NCBI GenBank assembly: GCA_039800325.1
Contig: JBDLQY010000022.1
Span: 83,623 to 147,622, forward strand
DNA: 64,000 nt
Source of the DNA: SYIM01 sp039800325
Lineage (GTDB): Bacteria > Pseudomonadota > Gammaproteobacteria > Burkholderiales > Burkholderiaceae_E
Direction: 5' to 3'
Shown: positions 41,663-50,443 of the stretch, piece by piece
Layout of the letters: the number at the start of each line of letters is the position of its first letter
Position numbering within the stretch: the stretch's first letter is position 1
Program-made: the position numbers and the translations under genes
The notes under the pieces: model-generated
The model's database searches: none
The model's input: only the letters and a program-made list of their open reading frames with translations
Told to the model about the DNA's origin: nothing

Positions 41663-43654
41663 ATGTCCCAGCACGCACCCGCGAGCGTCGCTGATATGCA
41701 GGCGCTCGGCGCAAGCACCTTTCCCCGCTTGCTGCTTGAACACGCCCGCGCGCGGCCCAACGCGCCAGCCCTGCGCGAAAAGCACCTGGGCATCTGGCAA
41801 ACCCTCACCTGGGGTGAGCTGGCCGAGCAGGTTCAATCTATGGCGGCCGGACTTGCAGCCCTGGGTCTGGGCCGGGGCCAGCACCTGGCCGTGGTCGGAG
41901 AAAACCGGCCGCGCCTGTACGCGGCCATGATCGCCGCTCAGGCACTGGGGGCGATTCCGGTGCCGCTCTACCAGGACGCGGTCGCTGTCGAGATGGGCTT
42001 CGTTTTTCGCAACGCGCAAATTGGTTTTGCCATCGTCGAAGACCAGGAGCAGGCCGACAAACTGCTGGAGGTGCGTGAGGCCTACCCGGGGCTTGGGCAC
42101 ATCATCTATGACGACCCCAGGGGCTTGCGCAACTACGGGCAAGCCGAACTGATGGCCTTGGACACCCTCATCGCACAGGGTGCCGAGCTGCGCCGCTCGC
42201 AGTCTGACCAAATCAGGCGCGACATCGAACAGGGCTCGCCCGAGGACGTGGCCGCCATGTTCTACACCTCGGGCACGACGGGTAACCCCAAAGGTGTCAT
42301 ACACACGCATCGCAACCTCATCACCATGGCGCGCGTGGCCTCGCAGATGGAGCACCTGGGCCCCGACGAAGAGGTGCTCGCCTATCTACCCATCGCCTGG
42401 ATCGGACAGAACATCTTCTCGTATGCACAGTGGCTGGCCTGCGGCTTTACCGTTAACTGCCCCGAGGCGCAGAACACGGTCTCGGCCGACATGCGCGAAA
42501 TTGGCCCCACCTACTACTTCGCGCCGCCGCGGGTACTTGAGGCCCTCCTTACCCAGGTCACTATCCGCATGGAGGACGCTGCCGCACCCAAGCGCTGGCT
42601 CTTCAAGCACTTTATGGCGGTAGCCCGTTCAGTGGGTGAACGCATTCTCAACGGCGACAGCTCGGTGAGCCTGATTGAGCGGCTGCAGTATCGCCTGGGC
42701 GATGCCCTGATTTATGCACCGCTGCGCAACGCACTGGGCATGAGCCGGGTACGTGTTGCCTATACCGCAGGTGAGGCTATCGGTCCCGATCTCTTCGTGT
42801 TCTATCGATCACTAGGCATCAATCTGAAGCAGTTGTACGGCTCAACTGAGACTGCCGTCTTCGTGTGCGTTCAGCCCGACGGCCAGGTCAAAGCCGATAC
42901 GGTCGGCCCGCCCGTGCGCGGCGTCGAGATTCGGCTGACCGAAACAGGCGAAGTACTCATTCGCAGCCCGGGGCTGCTGCGTGAGTACTATCTCAACCCC
43001 GAGGCCACGGCCGAGGTGAAAGATGCTCAGGGCTGGTATCACACCGGCGATGCCGGCTATCTCGACAGCGATGGACATCTCAAGATTATCGATCGCGCCA
43101 AAGACGTGGGTAAACTTGCCAGCGGCGCGATGTTCGCGCCGAAGTACATCGAGAACAAACTGAAGTTCTTCCCGTTCATCAAAGAGGCGGTCGCTTTCGG
43201 CAGTGACCGCGACCGGGTCATGGCCTTCATCAATATTGACTTCGAGGCCTGCGGCAACTGGGCAGAGCGACGTAACCTCACGTACACCGGCTACGTCGAT
43301 CTGGCCTCCAGGCCCGAAATCCTCGAACTCATCGAAGATTGCGTGCAACAGGTCAATGCTGATCTTGCCGCCGACCCCATCATGAGTGCCTCGCAGGTTC
43401 ATCGGTTTCTGGTCCTTCACAAAGAGCTCGACGCCGACGATGAAGAACTCACCCGCACGCGTAAGGTCAGGCGCGGTTTCATCGCACAGAAGTATCAGGT
43501 TCTGATCGACGCGCTATACGCCGATAAGCCCGAGCAGTTCATCGAGACCCAGGTTCGCTTCGAAGATGGGCGTACGGGTTCGGTGTCGGCCACGCTTCGT
43601 TTGCATGACGCACGAACCTTCGCGCCGGCCGCCGCGCAGCGCAAGGCCGCCTGA
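41663..43654 (+). CDS. AMP-forming acyl-CoA synthetase (long-chain type)
   Basis: A 663-residue adenylate-forming ligase. The P-loop motif is MFYTSGTTGNPKGVIHTHRN. Further downstream are QLYGSTETAVF, YHTGDAGYLDSDGHLKI and the hinge RAKDVGKLASGAMFAP. It activates a carboxylic acid with ATP and CoA. The long C-terminus (QRKAA) has no extra domain. The start at 41663 has AAGGAGACTCC in front. Its place directly before a complete Liv-type transporter suggests that the transported compound is an acid then activated to its CoA ester, possibly an aromatic or branched acid; that is inference. Confidence 0.92.
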   Translation: MSQHAPASVADMQALGASTFPRLLLEHARARPNAPALREKHLGIWQTLTWGELAEQVQSMAAGLAALGLGRGQHLAVVGENRPRLYAAMIAAQALGAIPVPLYQDAVAVEMGFVFRNAQIGFAIVEDQEQADKLLEVREAYPGLGHIIYDDPRGLRNYGQAELMALDTLIAQGAELRRSQSDQIRRDIEQGSPEDVAAMFYTSGTTGNPKGVIHTHRNLITMARVASQMEHLGPDEEVLAYLPIAWIGQNIFSYAQWLACGFTVNCPEAQNTVSADMREIGPTYYFAPPRVLEALLTQVTIRMEDAAAPKRWLFKHFMAVARSVGERILNGDSSVSLIERLQYRLGDALIYAPLRNALGMSRVRVAYTAGEAIGPDLFVFYRSLGINLKQLYGSTETAVFVCVQPDGQVKADTVGPPVRGVEIRLTETGEVLIRSPGLLREYYLNPEATAEVKDAQGWYHTGDAGYLDSDGHLKIIDRAKDVGKLASGAMFAPKYIENKLKFFPFIKEAVAFGSDRDRVMAFINIDFEACGNWAERRNLTYTGYVDLASRPEILELIEDCVQQVNADLAADPIMSASQVHRFLVLHKELDADDEELTRTRKVRRGFIAQKYQVLIDALYADKPEQFIETQVRFEDGRTGSVSATLRLHDARTFAPAAAQRKAA

Positions 43655-43692
43655 AGAGCGCCTGGAGACCACCACCTTATGCAGACGCAATC

Positions 43693-44478
43693 ATGAACGG
43701 CAGAACATTCGGCGACATTATTCTCGAGCTGCGCGGAATTTCACTGTCATTCGGCGGCGTAAAAGCCCTTACCGACATTTCCTTCGATGTGTGCGAGCAC
43801 GAGATCCGCGCCATCATCGGCCCTAATGGTGCCGGCAAGAGCTCCATGCTCAATGTGATCAATGGCGTGTACTCACCGCAGCAGGGCGAAATCGTGTTTC
43901 GGGGCCAGCACTCGCAGCGCATGGATCCACACCGTATGGCGACCATGGGGGTGGCTAGAACCTTTCAGAGTCTGGCGCTCTTCAAGGGCATGACGGTTCT
44001 CGACAACATCATGGCCGGGCGCAGCCTCAAGATGCGCGCCAATATTTTGCAACAGGCCTTCTGGAAGGGCGCGGCCGAGCGTGAAGAAACAGCGCACCGT
44101 GAGCACTGCGAACGCATCATCGACTTCCTCGAAATCCAAGCCTATCGTAAGACCCCAGTGGGCCGATTGCCCTATGGTCTGCAAAAGCGGGTTGACCTCG
44201 GTCGGGCGCTGGCCATGGAGCCTAGTCTGCTGCTGCTCGATGAGCCCATGGCGGGCATGAATGTCGAAGAAAAACAGGACATGAGCCGCTTTGTGCTGGA
44301 CGTCAACGACGAGTTCGGCACCACCATCGTGCTCATTGAGCATGATATGGGGGTGGTCATGGACATATCAGACCGTGTGGTCGTGCTTGATTACGGCAAG
44401 AAAATCGGTGACGGCACGCCCGATGAGGTGCGCAACAACCAGGACGTGATCGACGCCTATTTGGGCGTGGCTCACTGA
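43693..44478 (+). CDS. Liv-type ABC transporter ATPase (LivG-like)
   Basis: A 261-residue ATPase. Walker A is GPNGAGKSSMLNVI. The LivG-specific insertion (MTVLDNIMAGRSL and neighbours) is present. The signature region reads GRLPYGLQKRVDLGRALAMEP, an LSGGQ variant, then LLLDEPMAGMNVEEKQDM and LIEHDMGVVMDISD. It pairs with the ATPase at 48126 to energise the transporter. The start codon overlaps the stop of a 5-codon leader (43679-43696) whose meaning is uncertain. The next gene starts 12 bp away. Confidence 0.92.
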   Translation: MNGRTFGDIILELRGISLSFGGVKALTDISFDVCEHEIRAIIGPNGAGKSSMLNVINGVYSPQQGEIVFRGQHSQRMDPHRMATMGVARTFQSLALFKGMTVLDNIMAGRSLKMRANILQQAFWKGAAEREETAHREHCERIIDFLEIQAYRKTPVGRLPYGLQKRVDLGRALAMEPSLLLLDEPMAGMNVEEKQDMSRFVLDVNDEFGTTIVLIEHDMGVVMDISDRVVVLDYGKKIGDGTPDEVRNNQDVIDAYLGVAH

Positions 44479-44490
44479 GGGGACGAGGCA

Positions 44491-45420
44491 ATGGGCTTTT
44501 TTCTGGAGGTCGTACTCGGCGGACTCATGGCTGGAGTGCTGTACTCACTAGTGGCACTGGGCTTCGTGCTTATTTTCAAAGCCTCGGGTGTATTTAATTT
44601 TGCCCAGGGTGCCATGGTGCTGTTTGCCGCACTGGCCATGGCCAGGCTGTCCGAGTGGATTCCCGAAATCACTGGCATCGATAACCTGTGGCTTGCCAAC
44701 CTGCTGGCATTCGCACTGGCCGCTTTGGTGATGTGGGGTGTCGCAGTGGCGGTTGAGCGCATCGTTCTGCGGCCGTTGGTCAACCAGGAGGGCGTCACCT
44801 TGCTGATGGCCACCCTCGGCGTGACTTATTTTCTAGATGGTTTCGGCCAGACCATCTGGGGCTCAGATATCTACAAAATCGATCTGGGCATCTCTAAAGA
44901 TCCGCTCATCCTTTTTGATAGCGTCTTCGAGGGCGGCATTCTGCTCAACCGTGACGACATCGTCGCCGCTGTCATGGCGGTGCTTCTGGTGGCAGTGTTG
45001 GCTCTGTTTTTTCAAAAGACTGCCACGGGTCGGGCACTGCGCGCCGTGGCAGACGATCATCAGGCGGCACAATCCATTGGCATCCCCCTCAACCGCATCT
45101 GGGTGATTGTCTGGACAGTGGCCGGATTTACTGCGCTGGTGGCCGGCATGGTCTGGGGCAGCAAGTTAGGGGTTCAGTTTTCATTGGCTATTCTGGCCCT
45201 GAAGGCACTGCCCGTGGTCATTGTGGGTGGCTTCACCTCGGTACCTGGGGCCATCATCGGCGGTCTTATCATCGGTTTAGGCGAGAAACTCGCTGAAATT
45301 TATCTGGGCCCCATCATCGGGGGTGGGCTTGAAAACTGGTTTGCCTATGCGGTGGCGCTGCTGGTGCTACTGGTACGGCCCCAGGGTCTCTTTGGCGAAC
45401 GCATCATCGACCGGGTGTAG
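44491..45420 (+). CDS. Liv-type ABC transporter permease (LivH-like)
   Basis: A 309-residue inner-membrane permease with about eight hydrophobic segments. It begins EVVLGGLMAGVLYSLVALGF and NFAQGAMVLFAALAM, typical of LivH. The conserved TGRALRAVADDHQAAQSIGI segment is the ATPase-docking loop. VVIVGGFTSVPGAIIGGLII and YAVALLVLLVRPQGLFGER close the protein. GACGAGG is the ribosome-binding site. It belongs to the five-gene transporter in which it is the first permease. Confidence 0.93.
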   Translation: MGFFLEVVLGGLMAGVLYSLVALGFVLIFKASGVFNFAQGAMVLFAALAMARLSEWIPEITGIDNLWLANLLAFALAALVMWGVAVAVERIVLRPLVNQEGVTLLMATLGVTYFLDGFGQTIWGSDIYKIDLGISKDPLILFDSVFEGGILLNRDDIVAAVMAVLLVAVLALFFQKTATGRALRAVADDHQAAQSIGIPLNRIWVIVWTVAGFTALVAGMVWGSKLGVQFSLAILALKALPVVIVGGFTSVPGAIIGGLIIGLGEKLAEIYLGPIIGGGLENWFAYAVALLVLLVRPQGLFGERIIDRV

Positions 45421-45434
45421 GACGGACAGCGAAC

Positions 45435-46499
45435 ATGCTTTATCGTGAAAACGGGCAGTTCAAGGCCTCTTACCGGGCCGATCAGCAGGTTTTTCCTATT
45501 GCGCAGGACCGCTGGCTGGTCATCGCGCTGATCGCGTTTGCCTTCATCGGTGTGCCGATGCTGGCCAGCGAATACATGTTCCGCGCCATTCTCATCCCCT
45601 TTGTCATTCTGTCTCTGGCTGCGCTGGGTCTGAACTTGCTGGTGGGTTATTGCGGGCAGATTTCACTGGGCTCAGGCGCCTTCATGGCCATCGGCGCCTA
45701 CATTGCCTATAACGCGCTAACCCGGATCGAAGGCATGCCGGTGGTCGGTGCATTTGCGATTGGTGGGCTGGCTGCCATGGTCATGGGGATCATCTTCGGC
45801 ATCCCAAGCCTGCGTATTCGAGGTCTATATTTGGCGGTGGCTACCCTGGCGGCGCAATTCTTTTTTGACTGGGTATTCGCGCGTGTTGCCTGGTTTACCA
45901 ATTACTCGGCGTCGGGCTCGGTGTCGGTGCCCAAGCTGAGCGCATTTGGTATTGCCATCGACACGCCGATCGCCAAGTATATTTTTTGCCTGACCATCGT
46001 TACCCTGCTGGCCCTGGCGGCTAAAAACATCGTACGTGGCCATACTGGCCGCTCATGGATGGCCATTCGAGACATGGACGTTGCCGCTGAGGTGATTGGC
46101 ATACGCCCCGTCGTGGCCAAGCTTTCGGCCTTCGCGGTGAGCTCATTTTTTATCGGTGTGGCCGGTGCCATGTGGGCATTTGTGCACCTTGGCTCCTGGG
46201 AACCACTGGCTTTTGACGTCAACCGTTCACTCAATCTGCTGTTCATGATCATCATCGGCGGCATGGGCTCCATCATGGGCAGTTTTTTTGGCGCTGCCTT
46301 CATCGTGGTTTTGCCCATCCTGCTCAATCAGGTACCCGCCGCTTTGGGTATCCCGCTTTCAACCGCTGCGGCGTCGCACCTTGAGTTCATGATCTTTGGC
46401 GCCCTTATTGTATTTTTCCTGATTGTCGAACCCCACGGGCTGGCAAGACTGTGGTCCATCGGCAAAGAGAAGCTGCGTCTTTGGCCTTTCCCTCACTGA
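45435..46499 (+). CDS. Liv-type ABC transporter permease (LivM-like)
   Basis: A 354-residue permease with about ten hydrophobic segments. LGLNLLVGYCGQISLGSGAF and RIRGLYLAVATLAAQFFFDW are hallmarks of LivM-type proteins. The docking loop is HTGRSWMAIRDMDVAAEVIG, and IIIGGMGSIMGSFFGAAFIV follows. A soluble N-terminus of about 25 residues precedes the first helix. It forms the heterodimeric channel with the preceding permease, 14 bp upstream. Confidence 0.93.
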   Translation: MLYRENGQFKASYRADQQVFPIAQDRWLVIALIAFAFIGVPMLASEYMFRAILIPFVILSLAALGLNLLVGYCGQISLGSGAFMAIGAYIAYNALTRIEGMPVVGAFAIGGLAAMVMGIIFGIPSLRIRGLYLAVATLAAQFFFDWVFARVAWFTNYSASGSVSVPKLSAFGIAIDTPIAKYIFCLTIVTLLALAAKNIVRGHTGRSWMAIRDMDVAAEVIGIRPVVAKLSAFAVSSFFIGVAGAMWAFVHLGSWEPLAFDVNRSLNLLFMIIIGGMGSIMGSFFGAAFIVVLPILLNQVPAALGIPLSTAAASHLEFMIFGALIVFFLIVEPHGLARLWSIGKEKLRLWPFPH

Positions 46500-46571
46500 G
46501 CATGCCTGTCTGCCCGGGCTTGCTCATACTGCTCTCTCGCTCATATTGACGTACACGTTAAGGAGGTTCTA

Positions 46572-47969
46572 ATGAGACACACTCGAAAACTCGCCTGGCT
46601 GGCTAGCACCGCTGCCGCTGCATTGATACCCGCCTGGGTCGGCGCGCAACAGCCCAAAGCACCGGCTGCACCAGCCGCGGCACCGGCTAAGTCGGCCGCA
46701 CCCGCTGCGGGCGCTAAAGAGCAATTCTTTCCCCTGCTGGTTTACCGCACCGGCGCCTATGCGCCCAACGGCGTGCCCTTCGCCAACGGCATGCATGATT
46801 ACTACAAGATGCTTAACGCCCGCGACGGCGGCATCGGCGGTGTACGACTGGTGATGGAAGAGTGCGAAACCGGTTATGCAACCGATCGTGGCGTTGAATG
46901 CTACGAGCGTCTGAAGGGCAAAGGCCCCACCGGTGCCACCGCCTTCCACCCGCTGTCCACCGGAATTACCTTTGCGCTAACCGACAAAGTGCCCGGCGAC
47001 AAGATTCCGCTGGTCACGGCGGGCTATGGGCGATCAGAGTCGGCTAATGGTGAAACCTTCCCCTGGAACTTCATCCTGGGCGGCAGCTACTGGGTCGCGG
47101 CTGACATCCTGGTGCAAAAGATTGGCGAGCTCAACGGCGGGCTCGATAAGCTGCGCGGCAAGAAAATCGCCCTGGTCTATCACGACTCGCCTTTCGGCAA
47201 AGAGCCCATCCCGCTGCTGCAGGAGCGGGCCAAGATGCACGGCTATCAGCTCATTCTGATCCCCGTCACCCATCCGGGCGTCGAGCAGAAAGCTGCCTGG
47301 CTGCAGGTGCGCCGCGATCGGCCTGACTATGTCTTCCTGTGGGGCTGGGGGGTCATGAACTCAACCTCCATCAAGGAGGCTGTAGCCACTGGCTATCCGC
47401 GCGACAAAATGTACGGTGTCTGGTGGTCGGGTGCAGAGCCCGATGTGGTTCCCGCCGGTGATGGTGCAAAAGGCTATAACGCCCTCACCTTTATGGCACC
47501 TGCCGGAATGGGTCGAATCCACCAGGACATCGTCAAGCACCTGCATGACAAGGGCCAGGGCACCGGTCCCAAGGACGAAGTCGGTCAGGTTCTTTATAAC
47601 CGGGGACTGACCAGCGCCTTTGTAACCGCCGAGGCCGTACGCATCGCTCAGACACGCTTTGGCAAGCGTCCGCTCACCGGCGAAGAGGTGCGCTGGGGTC
47701 TCGAGAATCTGGACATCGACGCAGCCCGTATCAAGCAGGCTGGGTTCGAAGGCCTAATGCAGCCCATCAGTACCAGCTGCCGCGATCACATGGGCGGCAA
47801 ATCGGCCCAGATCCACACCTGGGATGGCAAGCAGTGGGTCATTGCGCCCAAGGTTTACGAGGCTGACATGCAGATCCTCAAACCCATGCAAGACAGCTTT
47901 GCAGCCAAGTACGCTCAAGAGAAGAAACTCTCGCCGCGTGACTGTGCCAAGGAGCTGGCGGGCGGCTGA
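46572..47969 (+). CDS. Liv-type ABC transporter substrate-binding protein
   Basis: A 465-residue exported binding protein of the type I periplasmic fold. The signal peptide is clear (LAWLASTAAAALIPAWVGA), followed by an Ala/Pro-rich linker of about 30 residues. The mature part starts QFFPLLVYRTGAYAPNGVP and has LVMEECETGYATDRGVE, resembling aromatic-acid or branched-chain amide binding proteins longer than LivJ. AAGGAGGTTCTA is an unusually strong ribosome-binding site. It is followed by a stable hairpin before the last ATPase gene, which may set a higher binding-protein level. The ligand is unknown. Confidence 0.9.
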   Translation: MRHTRKLAWLASTAAAALIPAWVGAQQPKAPAAPAAAPAKSAAPAAGAKEQFFPLLVYRTGAYAPNGVPFANGMHDYYKMLNARDGGIGGVRLVMEECETGYATDRGVECYERLKGKGPTGATAFHPLSTGITFALTDKVPGDKIPLVTAGYGRSESANGETFPWNFILGGSYWVAADILVQKIGELNGGLDKLRGKKIALVYHDSPFGKEPIPLLQERAKMHGYQLILIPVTHPGVEQKAAWLQVRRDRPDYVFLWGWGVMNSTSIKEAVATGYPRDKMYGVWWSGAEPDVVPAGDGAKGYNALTFMAPAGMGRIHQDIVKHLHDKGQGTGPKDEVGQVLYNRGLTSAFVTAEAVRIAQTRFGKRPLTGEEVRWGLENLDIDAARIKQAGFEGLMQPISTSCRDHMGGKSAQIHTWDGKQWVIAPKVYEADMQILKPMQDSFAAKYAQEKKLSPRDCAKELAGG

Positions 47970-47995
47970 TTCCGTATCGGTAAGTCGCGCCCGTT

Positions 47996-48028
47996 GCGCC
48001 AGCCCCTGCTTGCGGGTGGGGCTGGCGC
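47996..48028 (+). terminator. Hairpin between the binding-protein gene and the second ATPase gene
   Basis: GCGCCAGCCCC (47996-48006) and GGGGCTGGCGC (48018-48028) form a perfect 11-bp stem with an 11-base loop, followed by TTCTG. With only a short T-rich tail it probably attenuates rather than fully terminates transcription, or protects the upstream mRNA. Confidence 0.6.
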
Positions 48029-48125
48029 TTCTGCTCATTGAGGCGCTACCACTGAATTGCCCGAACCCATTGTTCAAACCCAAGCGGGTTAGCTCGATCA
48101 TTGCCTTAACCCTGGAGCACGACTC

Positions 48126-48929
48126 ATGAGCAATCCCATGCTGGTCGTCAATGGCATTGAAGTCATCTACAACCATGTCATTTTGGTGCTCAAGGGGGTC
48201 TCCCTGCAGGTGCCTGAGGGCAGCATCGTCGCCTTGCTGGGCGGCAATGGTGCCGGCAAGACCACCACCCTGCGCGCGGTTTCAAACCTGCTCAAGGGCG
48301 AGCGCGGCGAAGTCACCAAGGGCTCGATTCAATACCGCGGCGAAGCGATCGAAAATCTCAGCCCCGCAGAGCTGGTGCGCCGTGGCGTGGTCCAGGTGAT
48401 GGAAGGTCGTCACTGTTTCGGTCACCTCACCGTCGAAGAAAACCTCCTCACCGGCGCCTACACCCGCAAGCTGGGTCGCGGTGAGCTAGATGCCGCACTT
48501 GAAAGGGTTTATCACTACTTTCCCCGTTTAAAAACACGGCGTCAGTCGCAAGCGGGCTACACGTCTGGCGGCGAGCAGCAGATGACCGCTGTCGGTCGCG
48601 CGTTGATGGCCAATCCACGCATGATTCTGCTTGATGAGCCCTCCATGGGACTGGCCCCGCAAATCGTCGCTGAAATCTTCGATATCGTGCGCGACCTGAA
48701 CCAGAAAGAGAAGGTCAGCATTCTGCTGGCCGAGCAAAATACCAACGTAGCCCTGCGCAACGCCGACTACGGCTATATTCTTGAAAACGGCCGTATCGTC
48801 ATGGATGGGCCGGCCGCACAACTGGCTGACAACGAAGACGTCAAAGAGTTCTACCTGGGCGTAGCCAAAGAAGGGCGTCGCTCATTCCGCGAAGTGAAGT
48901 CTTATCGTCGCCGCAAACGCTGGCTCTAA
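48126..48929 (+). CDS. Liv-type ABC transporter ATPase (LivF-like)
   Basis: A 267-residue ATPase. It has Walker A LGGNGAGKTTTLRAV, the LivF-type VMEGRHCFGHLTVEENLLTG, and YTSGGEQQMTAVGRALMANP plus ILLDEPSMGLAPQIV. The H-loop region reads LLAEQNTNVAL. The C-terminus is basic (RRRKRWL), longer than usual LivF by about 25 residues. It completes the transporter begun at 43693. Its stop TAA overlaps the ATG of the GMP reductase gene by one base (TAATG). Confidence 0.92.
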   Translation: MSNPMLVVNGIEVIYNHVILVLKGVSLQVPEGSIVALLGGNGAGKTTTLRAVSNLLKGERGEVTKGSIQYRGEAIENLSPAELVRRGVVQVMEGRHCFGHLTVEENLLTGAYTRKLGRGELDAALERVYHYFPRLKTRRQSQAGYTSGGEQQMTAVGRALMANPRMILLDEPSMGLAPQIVAEIFDIVRDLNQKEKVSILLAEQNTNVALRNADYGYILENGRIVMDGPAAQLADNEDVKEFYLGVAKEGRRSFREVKSYRRRKRWL

Positions 48930-49903
48930 TGGAAATTTTCGACTACGACAACATCCTACTGCTGCCTCGACGCTGCATCGTCGAGAGTCGGCACGAGTGC
49001 GACCCCAGTATTGAATTTGGCGGTCGGCGCTTTCGTCTTCCCGTCGTTCCGGCCAATATGAAAACCGTGGTCAATGAGACCATCTGCGAACGCCTGGCGC
49101 GCGACGGCTATTTTTATATTCAGCATCGCTTTGACCTCGACAGCGTGGCCTTTGCCCGCTATATGCGAGAGCGCGGTCTGTTTGTTTCGCTGTCGGCTGG
49201 CGTCAAAGAGGCTGATCGCGGCGTGATTGATCAGCTGGCCGCCGAAGGCATCGGTGCTGACTATGTCACCATAGACATCGCGCATGGTCATGCCGACTCG
49301 GTACGACGCATGATCGAGCACATCCGCAAACGTCTGCCTTCAGCCTTCATCATCGCTGGCAACGTCGGCACGCCCGAAGCTGTTATCGATCTCGAAGGCT
49401 GGGGAGCCGATGCCACCAAGGTAGGCATTGGCCCCGGTAAGGTATGCATCACGCGCATGAAAACCGGTTTTGGTACCGGCGGCTGGCAACTATCGGCCCT
49501 CAAGTGGTGTGCGCGCGTGGCAACTAAACCCATCATCGCAGACGGCGGCATCCGAGAGCACGGCGACATCGCCAAGTCGATTCGCTTCGGGGCGTCCATG
49601 GTCATGGTGGGGTCGATGTTTGCCGGCCATGAAGAGTCTCCTGGCACCACGGTTGAAGTCGATGGTCGGCTCTACAAGGAGTACTACGGCTCAGCGTCTG
49701 AGTTCAACAAAGGCCACCGTAGCTTTGTCGAAGGCAAGCGAATTCTCGAGCCCATTAAAGGCAAACTTGCCGATACCTTGCACGAAATGGAAGAAGATCT
49801 GCAAAGCTCGATTTCTTATGCGGGTGGTCGGCGACTGGCAGACCTCAAGCGCGTTAATTACGTCATTCTTGGGCACGACAACGACAGCGCCCATCTCATC
49901 TGA
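48929..49903 (+). CDS. guaC: GMP reductase GuaC
   Basis: A 324-residue IMPDH/GMPR family barrel. The catalytic cysteine lies in GPGKVCITRMKTGFGTG, in the GMP reductase pattern rather than the SxCxTR of IMPDH. It starts EIFDYDNILLLPRRCIVESR, and lacks CBS domains. IADGGIREHGDIAKSIRFGA and the mobile flap region YYGSASEFNKG are typical. It reductively deaminates GMP to IMP with NADPH. The start overlaps the livF-like stop, so it is probably co-transcribed with the transporter. The length is that of the shorter bacterial type. Confidence 0.9.
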   Translation: MEIFDYDNILLLPRRCIVESRHECDPSIEFGGRRFRLPVVPANMKTVVNETICERLARDGYFYIQHRFDLDSVAFARYMRERGLFVSLSAGVKEADRGVIDQLAAEGIGADYVTIDIAHGHADSVRRMIEHIRKRLPSAFIIAGNVGTPEAVIDLEGWGADATKVGIGPGKVCITRMKTGFGTGGWQLSALKWCARVATKPIIADGGIREHGDIAKSIRFGASMVMVGSMFAGHEESPGTTVEVDGRLYKEYYGSASEFNKGHRSFVEGKRILEPIKGKLADTLHEMEEDLQSSISYAGGRRLADLKRVNYVILGHDNDSAHLI

Positions 49904-50435
49904 GGCCGCATTCGCGTGGCGGGCTGCGATCGCCCTCGCCGAGCTCAAGCTGCATCAGCACGGTGTCTATCCAGCGGTCAAACTTCCAGCCGCTGGCGCG
50001 CAGCACGCCCGCGAAGCGAAATCCGCAGGCGGCATGCAGCCCGATGGATCCGGTGTTGGCGCTGTCACCGATCACAGCCAGAATCTGTCTCACTCCGTTG
50101 GCCTCGCAGCGCGTAACCAGTGCGGTCAGCAGCGCCCGGCCCACACCCTGTCGGCGCAAACCCTCACGCACGTAAATTGAGTTCTCTACGCTGAAGCGAT
50201 AAGCCGGTCGCGTACGGAAGTAGTTTACATACGCATAGCCCAGAACCTGCTCGCCGCGAACAGCCACCAAATAGGGAAAACCGTTGGCCAGTACATCAGC
50301 GCGGCGACGTGCCATCTCGGCGCCATCGGGGGGGTCGAGCTCAAACGAGGCTGTCCCTGTCAGCACATGGTGGGCATAGATTGCCTGAATCGAATCGATA
50401 TCGGCTTCAAGGCTGTCTCGTACCAGAATCGTCAT
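49896..50435 (-). CDS. GNAT N-acetyltransferase (phosphinothricin acetyltransferase-like)
   Basis: A 179-residue GNAT enzyme. The opening RDSLEADIDSIQAIYAHHVL plus GTASFELDPP matches the PAT/Bar group. The acetyl-CoA binding motif A is REGLRRQGVGRALLTAL, and YAYVNYFRTRPAYRFSVENS gives the usual beta strands. The natural substrate is often methionine sulfoximine or similar, but activity is not certain. The gene overlaps the end of guaC by 8 bases and is the last gene of the minus-strand run. Confidence 0.87.
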   Translation of the reverse strand: MTILVRDSLEADIDSIQAIYAHHVLTGTASFELDPPDGAEMARRRADVLANGFPYLVAVRGEQVLGYAYVNYFRTRPAYRFSVENSIYVREGLRRQGVGRALLTALVTRCEANGVRQILAVIGDSANTGSIGLHAACGFRFAGVLRASGWKFDRWIDTVLMQLELGEGDRSPPRECGLR

Positions 50436-50443
50436 GTCACCCC

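Noticed and set aside
43679..43696. Five-codon leader frame (MQTQS) overlapping the LivG-like start
   Set aside because: GGAGACC lies upstream and ATGA links it to the gene, but a frame this short arises easily by chance and has no regulatory codon bias.
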